Shown here: one piece after another, positions 1 to 8,987 of the stretch | Layout: each line of letters begins with the position of its first letter | How positions within the stretch are numbered: position 1 is the first letter of the stretch | The notes under the pieces: model-generated | Seen by the model: the letters and a program-made list of their open reading frames with translations, nothing else | The model's database searches: none | What the model was told of the DNA's origin: nothing | Translations under genes and position numbers: made by a program | Assembly: GCF_014639235.1 (NCBI RefSeq) | Contig: NZ_BMFU01000007.1 | Location: 243,150 to 307,149, forward strand | Source of the DNA: Paenibacillus silvae | Lineage (GTDB): Bacteria; Bacillota; Bacilli; Paenibacillales; Paenibacillaceae | Length of the DNA: 64,000 nt | Direction of reading: 5' to 3'

Positions 1-33
1 ATATCCAATCTGAACGTTGAAAGGGTGGTCTGC

Positions 34-1035
34 ATGGAACTGCTTCAGGATTCATTTGGCCGAATACATGACTACATCCGTATTTCCGTTACGGACCGCT
101 GCAATCTGCGCTGCGTTTACTGCATGCCCGCGGAAGGCATGGAGTTTGCTCCACATGATGAAATTATGAGTTATGAAGAGATTGCGGAAGTGCTGAAAGT
201 GCTCGCCCCCATGGGCATGCGCAAGGTTCGGCTCACCGGCGGGGAGCCGCTGGTGCGTAAAGACCTGCACAAACTTGTAGGCATGATCTCCGCGATCGAC
301 GGCATTGAAGATATTGCTCTGACGACCAATGCGCTACTGCTGGACAAACAGGCACAAGCGTTGAAGGATGCAGGCTTGAATCGTATCAATATCAGTCTCG
401 ACTCGCTGCATGCCGACCGCTTCTCCATGATTACACGTGGTGGAGATGTGAATAAGGTGTTAAAAGGCATTGAAGCAGCTACGGCTGTCGGACTTGCACC
501 GATCAAGCTGAATGTCGTGCTTATGAAGGGCATTAATGATGATGAAATCAAGGATTTCATTGCCATGACGATGGATCAGCCGCTGCATGTGCGATTTATT
601 GAATACATGCCCATCGGACACGCCTCCGATTCCTGGCGCAAATCGTATTTGCCGCTGGAGGCCGTAACAGATGTGTGCGCAGAAGCTGGCTGGACGGTGG
701 AGAACACCGAAGGCCCTGCCGGGAACGGTCCATCTCGCAACATGAGAATCAAGGGCTCCCAAGGTACTTTTGGCCTGATCCATCCGGTAAGCGATCACTT
801 TTGTGACAACTGCAACCGGCTGAGGCTGACCGCTGATGGACATATCAAAGCCTGCCTCTACTGGTCGGATGAGTATAATGTTCGCCGCTTCGTGGATGAT
901 CCCGATGCCATGGCGGCACTCTTCCTCAAGGCGCTGGGTACGAAACCGAAGAATCATGAAATGGCTCTGGCCCTAGAGAAAAAAATGCAGTCACATACCC
1001 CAACCGTGCGGCGTATGTCACAGATCGGCGGATAA
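34..1035 (+). CDS. moaA: GTP 3',8-cyclase MoaA (molybdenum cofactor biosynthesis)
   Basis: Radical-SAM enzyme for the first step of molybdopterin synthesis, GTP to 3',8-cyclo-7,8-dihydro-GTP, in the cytoplasm. The N-terminal cluster motif CNLRCVYC (C-x3-C-x2-C) binds the SAM cluster. The C-terminal CDNC...C set (residues about 258-275) binds the second 4Fe-4S cluster, and the chain ends in the conserved Gly-Gly. At 333 residues it has the family's usual length. An in-frame GTG lies at 25, but the ATG at 34 is preferred because GAAAGG sits about 8 bases before it. The gene begins at the very edge of the window, so any upstream operon partners are not visible. It is followed by a terminator at 1126. 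mobA at 14.2 kb and a molybdopterin oxidoreductase at 37 kb are its functional partners here. Confidence 0.96.
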   Translation: MELLQDSFGRIHDYIRISVTDRCNLRCVYCMPAEGMEFAPHDEIMSYEEIAEVLKVLAPMGMRKVRLTGGEPLVRKDLHKLVGMISAIDGIEDIALTTNALLLDKQAQALKDAGLNRINISLDSLHADRFSMITRGGDVNKVLKGIEAATAVGLAPIKLNVVLMKGINDDEIKDFIAMTMDQPLHVRFIEYMPIGHASDSWRKSYLPLEAVTDVCAEAGWTVENTEGPAGNGPSRNMRIKGSQGTFGLIHPVSDHFCDNCNRLRLTADGHIKACLYWSDEYNVRRFVDDPDAMAALFLKALGTKPKNHEMALALEKKMQSHTPTVRRMSQIGG

Positions 1036-1125
1036 AAAAAGAAGGGTTCTCTATATTCGAACGGTAGAAATGTCAGCTGTCCCCAACAGCTCGAGCTGCT
1101 GCTTCAAAAACTTAGGAAACAGACT

Positions 1126-1163
1126 AAAACAGACGAGAATACCACGTTCCCGTCTGTTTTTTT
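1126..1163 (+). terminator. Rho-independent terminator after moaA
   Basis: The arms AAACAGACG and CGTCTGTTT pair around a 15-base loop, and the second arm runs straight into seven T. It lies about 90 bases past the moaA stop codon. A second small palindrome, CAGCTCGAGCTG, lies between the stop and this hairpin. Confidence 0.85.
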
Positions 1164-1364
1164 GGCGTTTCTCCCCTTTTAAGGTCAGATATTGCTTGCT
1201 CTCTATGAGCAGACATCGATGCACTGCTGCACTAGGATTCAAACGTTTTCAAAAAATATAGTAGACATTATGGTCTGATGGAGTCTAAAATTCAATAATC
1301 GTTCTGACGATGTATTATATACGCCCATATGATAAATACACATACACTATAGGAGCTGACCTTA
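1164..1364. other. Non-coding leader before the chemoreceptor
   Basis: No convincing gene is seen in this stretch. It holds a weak cre-like sequence TTCAAACGTTTTCA (1238-1251, two mismatches to the CcpA consensus) and, near its end, the AGGAGC ribosome binding site of the next gene. Short open frames on both strands overlap the terminator and lack ribosome binding sites. Confidence 0.5.
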
Positions 1365-2201
1365 TTGAACATTGTAGAAGCACTCGTTGCAGCAAGTCCT
1401 TATTTCAAAATTATGTTAAAGGAACACGATATTATGATTGCCGTAACCGATACGGAGAAGTTCTGGTATTACGTTCCCAGCAACGAGCTTGATCTTGGCA
1501 TCAAAGCCGGTGACCCCATCTCTCTTGAGGACCCTACACTGCGCCGTGCATTAGTGAACGGTGAAACTTCGGCCAATCGAATTGACGCCAAATTCTACGG
1601 TACAGCGATCAATTCGGCGGCTACGCCGCTGTATGATGAACATGGAAAGATTGCAGGTACACTTGCTATTGGATTTTCTCTTCAGAATGAAGAAAAGCTG
1701 GAGCACTTTACCGAACTGATTACCGGTATCAGTGGCAGATTAACCGATATGGTGCAGACCGTAGCAGCACAGTCCGAGCAGTTAACAGCATCATCCACAC
1801 AGATTCTGGACAATACCCGTATAGCGGTGCAAAATTCTGGCGAGGTTAACAAGGTCGCCGGATTTATCCGCGAGATTTCAGAACAGACGAATCTGCTCGG
1901 TCTGAATGCTGCCATTGAAGCTGCACGAGCTGGCGAGGCAGGCGCAGGCTTCGGTGTCGTGGCAGCCGAGGTACGCAAACTGTCTACTGGAACCAAGGAA
2001 GCTACGGTCAACATTGAACGTTCACTCAAGGATGTGCAGACCTCCATTCGTCAGATGGAACAGGAAATCACCTCCATAGCCCAGTCCAGTAATGAACAGG
2101 CCGAGCTGGTAACCGAGTTCAGTGAAGTCATTGATCATCTGAATGAAGTGAGCCGTGACCTTAAACTGTTCATTGAATCCATGCTGTTGAAAGCGGAATA
2201 A
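1365..2201 (+). CDS. Soluble methyl-accepting chemotaxis protein (YfmS-like)
   Basis: Cytoplasmic chemoreceptor of 278 residues with no membrane segment. Residues 1-110 form a small sensor domain of the PAS/CACHE-like kind (aromatic KFWYYVP, then LAIGFSLQNEE). The rest is one coiled-coil signalling hairpin whose tip EQTNLLGLNAAIEAARAGE is the CheA/CheW contact region. Short receptors of this form are typified by B. subtilis YfmS. The start is TTG with AGGAGC 10 bases upstream. The gene converges on the LysE exporter gene with only 18 bases between stop codons and no terminator. The ligand is unknown. Confidence 0.88.
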   Translation: MNIVEALVAASPYFKIMLKEHDIMIAVTDTEKFWYYVPSNELDLGIKAGDPISLEDPTLRRALVNGETSANRIDAKFYGTAINSAATPLYDEHGKIAGTLAIGFSLQNEEKLEHFTELITGISGRLTDMVQTVAAQSEQLTASSTQILDNTRIAVQNSGEVNKVAGFIREISEQTNLLGLNAAIEAARAGEAGAGFGVVAAEVRKLSTGTKEATVNIERSLKDVQTSIRQMEQEITSIAQSSNEQAELVTEFSEVIDHLNEVSRDLKLFIESMLLKAE

Positions 2202-2219
2202 ACCCAGCCGCCTGTTCGT

Positions 2220-2828
2220 CTATGAAGCAAAGAGCTTCCAGCACATCATCAGCGCGAGTCCCACCATAATAAGCGCGGATAAACGGTTCAGTGCGTGCCG
2301 AACCCGTCCAGTGTTATCATTGCTGCCAACCAGCCTGCCTGCACCTGCAAGTCCCAGAAACCATACCCAGGATACAGCTGCTGTTGTTAAGGCAAAACAG
2401 ACACGTTCCATCCCTTTATACTGAAGTGAGCTGGTGCCAATCACAGCCACCGTATCCAGCAAGGCATGAGGGTTGAGCAGGGAAACCGAAGCAGCAAATG
2501 TAATTTGACGCAATGCAGACATGGCCTTCGGGGCTTCTTCCCTGGAAGCAGATGACTTCCACAGTCCCCTAGCCATATAGAGTAGAAACAGACTGCCTGC
2601 CCCATATAAAGTATTGGTCAGCATCGGCCATTGTAACAAAACAAGGGACAAGCCTCCCACAGCTGCACCAATCAGCAATGTATCACTAATGCTTGCTGTA
2701 ACAACAGCAGGCATTGCATGCAGATATTTCTTCTGACTCAGCCCTTGATTAAAAATAAATACATTTTGGACACCCAGCGGCAGAATCAGGCCAAAGGCCA
2801 GCACCACTGCGTGGATCATGACTTCCAT
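2220..2828 (-). CDS. LysE/ArgO family amino-acid exporter
   Basis: Inner-membrane exporter of 202 residues with about six hydrophobic helices. The family signature LPLGVQNVFIFNQG lies in the first helix near residue 20, as in ArgO and LysE, which expel basic amino acids. The start could be the ATG at 2828 or the ATG three codons later (2819, with AAGGA 9 bases before it). It is divergent from a MocR-type regulator at 2964, a common arrangement that suggests the neighbour controls it. The substrate cannot be read from the sequence. Confidence 0.88.
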   Translation of the reverse strand: MEVMIHAVVLAFGLILPLGVQNVFIFNQGLSQKKYLHAMPAVVTASISDTLLIGAAVGGLSLVLLQWPMLTNTLYGAGSLFLLYMARGLWKSSASREEAPKAMSALRQITFAASVSLLNPHALLDTVAVIGTSSLQYKGMERVCFALTTAAVSWVWFLGLAGAGRLVGSNDNTGRVRHALNRLSALIMVGLALMMCWKLFAS

Positions 2829-2963
2829 TCCTTCTCATCCCCCTTATCTGTGTCTTCAGAGTAGATGAGACGCAGTCACATGTAACCAGCCACTTGGATG
2901 GTAAAGAACCCAACCAAATGATATAGTGTACGGTACGTAAGACATTGGAGGTGAACCTTCCTG

Positions 2964-4481
2964 ATGGGACGTAGCCCTGTTGATCGTTCTTCCAGCATCA
3001 GCTGGAAGCCAGACCCTGCACTTGATCTGCCTATGTATCGTCAGATTGAAGCCTATATTCGTCAGAAGATCGCCACAGGGGAATGGTCTGCCGGATATCG
3101 CCTTCCTTCTCAGCGAACGCTGGCGGCAGCCATGGGAGTAAACCGAAGTACACTGGTGACTGCCCTGGATAATCTTGCCGCAACAGGGATGATTGAAGGC
3201 CGCCACGGTGGTGGGACCTATGTCTCCGGTTCAGGCTGGCACAGCCTTGCGCATACATCACTGCCCAATTGGAGCGAAGCTGCACAGGAGGGCTGGTATT
3301 ATCCGAATCTGCCTGAGATACAGCAGATTAATCAGGCCGAATTCCGTCCAGGCATTATTCGGCTGGGCACAGGCGAGCTTGCACCTGAGCTCATGCCCAG
3401 TGCAGCATTCAACGAAATTCTTCAGAACTTGTCCAGCCGTACCCGGACCCTTAATTATATTGAACCTCAAGGCAGCCTCGAGCTTCGCGAGGCCTTGGCC
3501 CTGCACTTGCAAACCAGCGGCATCCAGGCATCGCCGGATTCCATCCTGATTGTATCTGGCTCGCTGCAGGCACTGCATCTGATCTCGGTAGGACTCCTGC
3601 CGCGTGGTTCAGCCGTGCTGCTGGAGAAACCCTCGTATCTCTATTCGATTCATGCCTTTCAATCCGCCGGTTTGAAACTGAACGGTATTCCTATGAATGA
3701 GGAGGGACTCGATCTCGAGTATCTGGATCGAGCCATCCAGACCGTGAAAAGGGTACGCAGCGAGAACGGGGACGAATCTTTTCCACTGTTGTACACGATC
3801 CCAAGCTTCCACAACCCTACAGGGGGTGTAATGAGCAGAGAGCGCCGGGAACAATTAATGTCACTTGCCCGCATCTCCGGCATCTCCATTCTGGAGGATG
3901 CTGCTTATCAGGAGCTGTGGCTGGAGCATCCTCCCCCGCCCTCGCTCAAAGCAAACGACCTGGAAGGCCGGGTGCTGCATATGGGCACGCTCTCCAAAGC
4001 AGTCAGCCCCGGACTTCGTCTTGGCTGGCTTGTCGGCCCTGTGCCCGTCATTCGCAGACTTGCCGATATCAAAATGCAGACGGATTATGGCACCAGTTCA
4101 CTAGCTCAGGAAGCAGCGGCATCATGGTTTTCTGACGGGCACCATGCAAGCCACATGGAGCAACTTCGCCCTGAACTTCGTAAACGCAAAGCGTTCATGC
4201 TGACGTTATTGCAGCAGCACTTCCACGACATTGCCGATTGGACAACACCGGAAGGCGGCTTCTATATCTGGCTGCGTTTCTCAGCGGAACCGTTATCCAT
4301 AAGGCGATTATTCCATGACTGTCTGGAGGAAGATGTGCTGATTCACCCGGGTTACCTGTATGACCGGCTTGATGCGAAGCATATCCGCCTCTCGTATGCC
4401 TATGCTTCCTTAGATGAGATGGAGCGTGGATTAATCCTTCTTGCGCAAGCGGCGCGCAGGCTGCTGCTGAATCAACCTTAA
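2964..4481 (+). CDS. MocR-type regulator: GntR HTH fused to aminotransferase-like domain
   Basis: PLP-dependent transcription factor of 505 residues. Residues 20-90 are a GntR winged helix (PMYRQIEAYIRQKI ... GRHGGGTYVSG). Residues 130-500 are a fold-type I aminotransferase domain that keeps the PLP contacts HNPTG (N284), ED in EDAAY (D312) and the Schiff-base lysine K345 in TLSKAVSPG. The domain therefore probably binds PLP as an effector sensor, as in PdxR and GabR. The ribosome binding site GGAGGTG precedes the ATG. Divergent transcription from the LysE exporter suggests that gene as its target. Confidence 0.92.
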   Translation: MGRSPVDRSSSISWKPDPALDLPMYRQIEAYIRQKIATGEWSAGYRLPSQRTLAAAMGVNRSTLVTALDNLAATGMIEGRHGGGTYVSGSGWHSLAHTSLPNWSEAAQEGWYYPNLPEIQQINQAEFRPGIIRLGTGELAPELMPSAAFNEILQNLSSRTRTLNYIEPQGSLELREALALHLQTSGIQASPDSILIVSGSLQALHLISVGLLPRGSAVLLEKPSYLYSIHAFQSAGLKLNGIPMNEEGLDLEYLDRAIQTVKRVRSENGDESFPLLYTIPSFHNPTGGVMSRERREQLMSLARISGISILEDAAYQELWLEHPPPPSLKANDLEGRVLHMGTLSKAVSPGLRLGWLVGPVPVIRRLADIKMQTDYGTSSLAQEAAASWFSDGHHASHMEQLRPELRKRKAFMLTLLQQHFHDIADWTTPEGGFYIWLRFSAEPLSIRRLFHDCLEEDVLIHPGYLYDRLDAKHIRLSYAYASLDEMERGLILLAQAARRLLLNQP

Positions 4482-4525
4482 AACAGCCTTGAACTGAAGG
4501 AGCATATCCCCGGTTCAAGGCTGTT
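4482..4525 (-). terminator. Terminator of the sugar ABC transporter operon
   Basis: A perfect 13-bp stem, AACAGCCTTGAAC with GTTCAAGGCTGTT, has an 18-base loop. Read on the minus strand it is followed by TTTT, so it most likely ends the permease operon; it could also stop the convergent MocR gene on the plus strand, where the T run is poor. Confidence 0.8.
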
Positions 4526-4566
4526 AGCATACTGTGAGTTACATTGGAATACCAAATATAAGTTCG

Positions 4567-5394
4567 TTAACCTTTTACCGCACCCTCCGCAATGCCCTCC
4601 ATAATGAATTTCTGGAAGAACGCGTAGATCAGAATGACTGGAATCGCCGTCAGAACGAGAGAAGAGAGAATTAAAGGCCACTCCTTGTTGTACTCGCCAA
4701 ACAGCATGTTCGTGGACAGAATTAACGTATATCTGTTCACATCGGTCAGCATGAGCAGCGGCAGCAGGAAATCGTTCCAGATCCACAGGAAGTCCAGAAT
4801 TGCAATCGTCACGGTGATTGGCAGCAGCAGCGGGAAAATGATCCGGAAGAACGTCTGGAATTCGTTACAGCCATCAATCTGAGCTGATTCTTCCAATTCA
4901 CGCGGAATGGACTTCACAAACCCGTGATAGAGGAAGATTGCCATATTTACACCAAGTCCAATATAGATCAAAGCCAGTCCGTATGTGCTGCCCTGTACCC
5001 CCATGCCCTTCGCCACTCGCGTCAGCGGGATCATAATAGAATGGAAAGGCACCAGCATGGATGCAACAAACATAAAGAAGATCAGGTTGCTTAATCGACC
5101 GGAAGTCCGTGACAGCTTGTAACCCGCCAGAGAAGCGCAGAATACAATTCCCCCGATGCCCAGAATGGACACAATGGCCGAGTTGAGCGAGCTGCCGAGC
5201 AGATTGATTTTGTTAAAAGCATCGGTATAGTTCTCCCAGTGCAGTGTTGTCGGAAGAGCGATAAAGGATTGGAACATCTCGCCCTGTGTCTTGAACGAGT
5301 TTACCACGGCCATATAGATCGGCAGCATGGCAACCATGGAGCCAAGGATCAGGAACAGTCGAATCAGAACGTTATTTATCCGCCGCATCCTCAT
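4567..5394 (-). CDS. Carbohydrate ABC transporter permease, MalG type
   Basis: Second permease of a binding-protein-dependent sugar importer, 275 residues with six membrane helices. The ATPase-coupling EAA loop is seen as EESAQIDGCNEFQTFFRIIFPLLLP (E to P, about residues 170-195). The C-terminus ends in GIAEGAVKG, usual for this family. Its ATG overlaps the TGA of the upstream permease (ATGA), so the two are translationally coupled. No ATPase gene is nearby, so the importer probably borrows a shared MsmK-type ATPase. It is the last gene of the operon. Confidence 0.93.
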   Translation of the reverse strand: MRMRRINNVLIRLFLILGSMVAMLPIYMAVVNSFKTQGEMFQSFIALPTTLHWENYTDAFNKINLLGSSLNSAIVSILGIGGIVFCASLAGYKLSRTSGRLSNLIFFMFVASMLVPFHSIMIPLTRVAKGMGVQGSTYGLALIYIGLGVNMAIFLYHGFVKSIPRELEESAQIDGCNEFQTFFRIIFPLLLPITVTIAILDFLWIWNDFLLPLLMLTDVNRYTLILSTNMLFGEYNKEWPLILSSLVLTAIPVILIYAFFQKFIMEGIAEGAVKG

Positions 5395-6275
5395 GCTTCC
5401 ACCTCTTTTCTCTTCATGACGGTGATCTGAATGAGTGTAAAGATGAGAACGATGATAAACAGTACAACCGATTTGGCACTTGCGTAACCATACCTGAAGT
5501 TGTTGGAGAAGGCCTCTTCATAAATATTCATCGTGATAACTTGAGTCGCCCGGCCAGGTCCGCCGCCTGTCAAACCATAAACCACCTCGAACACTTTAAA
5601 TGCACCATTCAGCGTCAGAAAGAAACAGATGGTAATGGCATGTGTAATCATTGGCAGGACCACGTTGCGCAGCACTTGAAAAGCGTTGGCTCCGTCAATC
5701 ACGGCGGCCTCCTTTAGGCTCTGTGGCACGCCTTGCAGCGCTGCCAGATAAATGATCATCATGTAGCCCACACCGTTCCAGAGCGACACGATCAGTATCG
5801 AGTAGAAGGAAAACTTCGGATCACCAAGCCATTGCTGGTCGAGAAAAGAAACGGCCAGCTTCTCCGCCAGCTGTGGCAGCACCTGTGAAAAGATAAACGT
5901 CCACATAAATGCACTGATGATGGTACTGATCATGTTCGGCATGAAGAACAGCGTTCTAAAAAGGCCTTTACTGCGTGTACGTGTCTCGATGAACACCGCG
6001 AGCAGCAGCGCAATGACGTTCTGCAGAACAAGCATAAACACAACATATTTCAGTGTAAACCACAGAGAATTCAGAAAGTCGGGGTCTTCCTTGAACAATT
6101 CCACGAAGTTTCCCAGTCCGATAAAGCTGTAGTCACGATTCAACCCGTTCCAGTCGGTCAAGCTGTAGAACATGCCGCTAAAGGTTGGGTACAACAGGAA
6201 TATTGCATAGATTACAAAGGCTGGCGCTGTAAACGCTAGCAGTGAAAGGTACTTTTTGAACACACTCGTAGCCAT
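5391..6275 (-). CDS. Carbohydrate ABC transporter permease, MalF type
   Basis: First permease, 294 residues from the preferred ATG at 6275, where AAGGGGGAG lies 6 bases upstream; an in-frame start 21 bases earlier would place the ribosome binding site inside the coding region. It has six membrane helices and the coupling loop KEAAVIDGANAFQVLRNVVLP. It lies downstream of the binding protein gene, from which it is separated by a strong hairpin, and overlaps the next permease by four bases. Confidence 0.93.
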   Translation of the reverse strand: MATSVFKKYLSLLAFTAPAFVIYAIFLLYPTFSGMFYSLTDWNGLNRDYSFIGLGNFVELFKEDPDFLNSLWFTLKYVVFMLVLQNVIALLLAVFIETRTRSKGLFRTLFFMPNMISTIISAFMWTFIFSQVLPQLAEKLAVSFLDQQWLGDPKFSFYSILIVSLWNGVGYMMIIYLAALQGVPQSLKEAAVIDGANAFQVLRNVVLPMITHAITICFFLTLNGAFKVFEVVYGLTGGGPGRATQVITMNIYEEAFSNNFRYGYASAKSVVLFIIVLIFTLIQITVMKRKEVEA

Positions 6276-6374
6276 AACTTCTCCCCCTTTATACACAGCG
6301 GATGAAGGGAACGGGGGAACGAAGATCGTTCAGCCAGCCGTTTCATCTGCCTAGAGACTGCGACGAAATAAAGC

Positions 6375-6446
6375 ACCGCTTGTTTGCCGACAAAGCTCCC
6401 GGGTACCGCTCGGGGTACCCGGGAGACTTTATCGACAAATGCGGGT
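6375..6446 (-). promoter_or_regulatory. Long intergenic mRNA hairpin between binding protein and permease genes
   Basis: The core is a perfect 12-bp stem, CTCCCGGGTACC with GGTACCCGGGAG, around a 6-base loop (6396-6425). The flanks 6383-6395 and 6427-6439 extend it by 13 pairs, and 6375-6379 with 6441-6446 add five more. The two C/A oppositions on the plus strand become G-U pairs in minus-strand RNA, so the structure fits RNA of the operon. There is no T run, which suggests an mRNA-stabilising or partial read-through structure that raises binding protein over permease, rather than a full terminator. Confidence 0.7.
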
Positions 6447-6465
6447 ACCGATTTTCTCACGGGTC

Positions 6466-7746
6466 TTATTTGTTTACTTTATTGTAGGACTTCCACGCCT
6501 TGTCGAGTGCATCAATGACCTGCTGTTGATTCAGCTGTCCGGAGTAGTACCCTTGCAGCGCTTTACCAGACTCATCCTTAACGGCTTGAGGGATCGTTGG
6601 ATCTTGATAAGCTTTGCCTTCGTTCACATATTTCAGTGCATCGTCTACCCACGGGAAGCTCTTGAACGTATGCACTTTGGCCACCGGATTGAACTTGAGC
6701 GCTTCGTAGAATGCGCTTGAATCCTTGTCATCCAGGATGTAGTTCACGAAATCGAGTGCAACTTCTTTATTTTTACTTGTAGAGGATACAGCCAGTGAAG
6801 TAGACGTACTCAGGTTGATTTTGGTATCGTCCGGGTTGTCGTTCAGCGGCATTGGAGCTACACCGAAATTGATGTCCGGATTGGACTTCAGAATGGTCTC
6901 TGCGTACCAAGGTCCTTGAATCCACATCGCAGCTTTGCCAGTTGCGTAAGCCGCTGCGCCGTCATCGGCTCCCACTTCAAGCGCTTTGTCCGTTCCGTTG
7001 GCATTCACGAGATCAAATACATCGAACAATGCCTTCATATCCGAGAAGGAAGCTTCGTCCTTGTTCATTTTCTCTACGAAATCCTTGTGCTCCGTCTGTG
7101 TCAGTGCCCCTACAGTCAGCGGCAGGAACAGCTGCGGAACCCAGGCCTCTTTGTAAGACAGCTCAAACGGTGTGATTCCGGCAGCCTTCAGCTTCTCTAC
7201 AACCGCTTTCATTTCTGTCAATGTTGTTGGAACCTCAAGTCCTTGCTCCTTGAAAATATCCTTGTTGTACAGATACCCCCATGATAAGGTTTCCAGCGGA
7301 ACAGCAACGATTTTGCCGCTTGCATCCGTTACGGATGGTTTCACTGAATCGAGAAGTTTATCTACGAAAGGCTGATCCGACAGGTCTTCCAGATATCCGG
7401 CTTTGCTGAATGGAGGAATCTCGTTCACCGCATGCAGAGCGAATACGTCCGGTGCGTCATTGGAGGCCAGTCTTGTTTTCAAAATCTGAGGTGCATTATC
7501 TGCCGGCGGCATCTCCAGCTGCACATTCACCTCGATATTTTTGTCCGCTTTTTCCTTGGCTTTGAACTGTTCTATATATTTATCATAATGTTCCTTGAGC
7601 CTTGGCTGAGCGATGAATACTTTGAGGTTCACTGTGCTGCCTGCTGCAACTTCTTTTTGTTCATTGTCCGTTCCTGCATTCGAGCCACAGCCCGCCAGCA
7701 GAACGCTAACCAGTGCCGCACTTACAACGCTTTTCCATACTTTCAT
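6466..7746 (-). CDS. Sugar-binding lipoprotein of ABC transporter (family 1)
   Basis: Extracellular solute-binding lipoprotein of 426 residues. The signal peptide ends in the lipobox LLAGC (Cys 20), followed by a flexible linker and a two-lobed binding fold. The ligand is probably an oligosaccharide, given the GH42 beta-galactosidase and YesM/YesN pair beside it. The ribosome binding site GGGAGG precedes ATG 7746. A TATAAT-like box (about 7790-7796, minus strand) and a degenerate cre-like AATGAAGCGCTTACATT lie in the 140-base leader. Confidence 0.93.
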   Translation of the reverse strand: MKVWKSVVSAALVSVLLAGCGSNAGTDNEQKEVAAGSTVNLKVFIAQPRLKEHYDKYIEQFKAKEKADKNIEVNVQLEMPPADNAPQILKTRLASNDAPDVFALHAVNEIPPFSKAGYLEDLSDQPFVDKLLDSVKPSVTDASGKIVAVPLETLSWGYLYNKDIFKEQGLEVPTTLTEMKAVVEKLKAAGITPFELSYKEAWVPQLFLPLTVGALTQTEHKDFVEKMNKDEASFSDMKALFDVFDLVNANGTDKALEVGADDGAAAYATGKAAMWIQGPWYAETILKSNPDINFGVAPMPLNDNPDDTKINLSTSTSLAVSSTSKNKEVALDFVNYILDDKDSSAFYEALKFNPVAKVHTFKSFPWVDDALKYVNEGKAYQDPTIPQAVKDESGKALQGYYSGQLNQQQVIDALDKAWKSYNKVNK

Positions 7747-7873
7747 CTCTTATGACCTCCCGGTATGACTGGTTTGTCTTTCATAGGCTCATTATATATC
7801 GCAGAATGTAAGCGCTTCATTGGACAAAATTAGACTCTTCCATTGGATTATTTTAAACCTTAATCCAATCATA

Positions 7874-7899
7874 ATCCCCCGAATAATCATTCGGGGGAT
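7874..7899 (-). terminator. Hairpin at the end of the response regulator gene
   Basis: An 11-bp perfect stem, ATCCCCCGAAT with ATTCGGGGGAT, has a 4-base loop. It overlaps the stop codon of the response regulator. The T run after it is weak (TATGATT on the minus strand), so it may only attenuate read-through into the binding protein gene. Confidence 0.6.
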
Positions 7900-8987
7900 G
7901 GATTAAACTCCTTATGCTGACCTTTGCGCATCTCTCCAGGCGACACACCAAAATGCTTTTTGAACACCCGATAAAAATACGACACATCCTCATATCCTGT
8001 CATCTCCGCGATATGTTTGAAGGGAATCTGCTCATCCATCACCCATTCTCTCGCTTTGGTCATTCGAAGCTGCACCACATAATCGGTCACGTTGACGTCA
8101 TACTCTTTCTTGAATGCTTTGCTCAAATATTCTTTGCTGACAAAGAAGATCTGGGCAAGCTGCTCCAGTGTGATCATCTCCATGCAGTGCTGCTCCATGT
8201 ACTGCTTTACTTCTTCCAGGTTCAGCTTGTTCTTATATTTGCGCTGTGCAATTAATTGCTCCAGTGCTTGCTCATACGCCTTGGTGATCCATTCTACTGT
8301 CTCCCGGATGGATGTGAGCGCTGCTGCTGGCGGAATGGCTGCCTCCTCCAGCCGATCCGACAGTCCATTGGATATACACAGCTCATTCAACAGATTTTGC
8401 AGCTCATAGGCAACCCGTCCAAGCTGGCGGGGTCTGCGAAGCTCACTTCGCTCCAGCTTCTGCTCCAGCTGCTGAAACCATTCGCGCAGGCTTGGCAGAT
8501 TCAGATCGTTAAAGCGCAGACGTGCCTGCTGCTGGAACAGAGAGAACTCGGCCGCAAAGGAAGCCGGATAGGCTTCCCAGGCATCCGGTGCCGAGGCTGC
8601 GTTGGCCAGTTCGCGCGTGCATTTGGCTAACGCAGCATTCAGTTCTTCCGGATTTACCGGCTTGAGCAGATAATCTGCTGCACGATACCGCAGCGCATTT
8701 TTGGCATAATTAAAATCGTCATACCCGCTCACCACAATAACCTTAATCTCGGGATACTGACTGCTGAGTAGTTGTAACAAGGCTACACCGTCTGCCCCGG
8801 GCATGCGCATATCCGTAATTATGAGCTGAGGCTGATGCTCCTTCACCATCTGGATGGCCTGCTCTCCGTCCTCTGCTTCGCCACAAACACTTATGCCCAG
8901 CTCGTCCCATTCTCCAAGGTTACGTAGAATATCCCGATTCCACGGCTCATCGTCCACCAGCAGCACTTTATATAACTCCTTATTCAC
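7887..8987 (-). CDS. YesN-type response regulator with AraC DNA-binding domain
   Basis: Response regulator of 366 residues. The receiver domain (1-120) has the acidic pair D12/D13, phospho-acceptor D59 in ITDMRMPG and K109. A helical linker follows, and the C-terminus (about 255-355) carries two AraC helix-turn-helix motifs (TLEQLAQIFFVSKEYLSKAFKK and HIAEMTGYEDVSYFYRVFKKHFG, shown in two parts). It starts with GTG, whose first base overlaps the TAG stop of the kinase, with AGGAGG 10 bases before it. It probably activates the binding-protein and permease operon directly downstream. Confidence 0.94.
   Translation of the reverse strand: MNKELYKVLLVDDEPWNRDILRNLGEWDELGISVCGEAEDGEQAIQMVKEHQPQLIITDMRMPGADGVALLQLLSSQYPEIKVIVVSGYDDFNYAKNALRYRAADYLLKPVNPEELNAALAKCTRELANAASAPDAWEAYPASFAAEFSLFQQQARLRFNDLNLPSLREWFQQLEQKLERSELRRPRQLGRVAYELQNLLNELCISNGLSDRLEEAAIPPAAALTSIRETVEWITKAYEQALEQLIAQRKYKNKLNLEEVKQYMEQHCMEMITLEQLAQIFFVSKEYLSKAFKKEYDVNVTDYVVQLRMTKAREWVMDEQIPFKHIAEMTGYEDVSYFYRVFKKHFGVSPGEMRKGQHKEFNPSPE

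Noticed and set aside
7800..7830. cre site before the sugar-binding lipoprotein
   Set aside because: AATGAAGCGCTTACATT resembles a cre but one half is a base short, so it was kept only as a remark.
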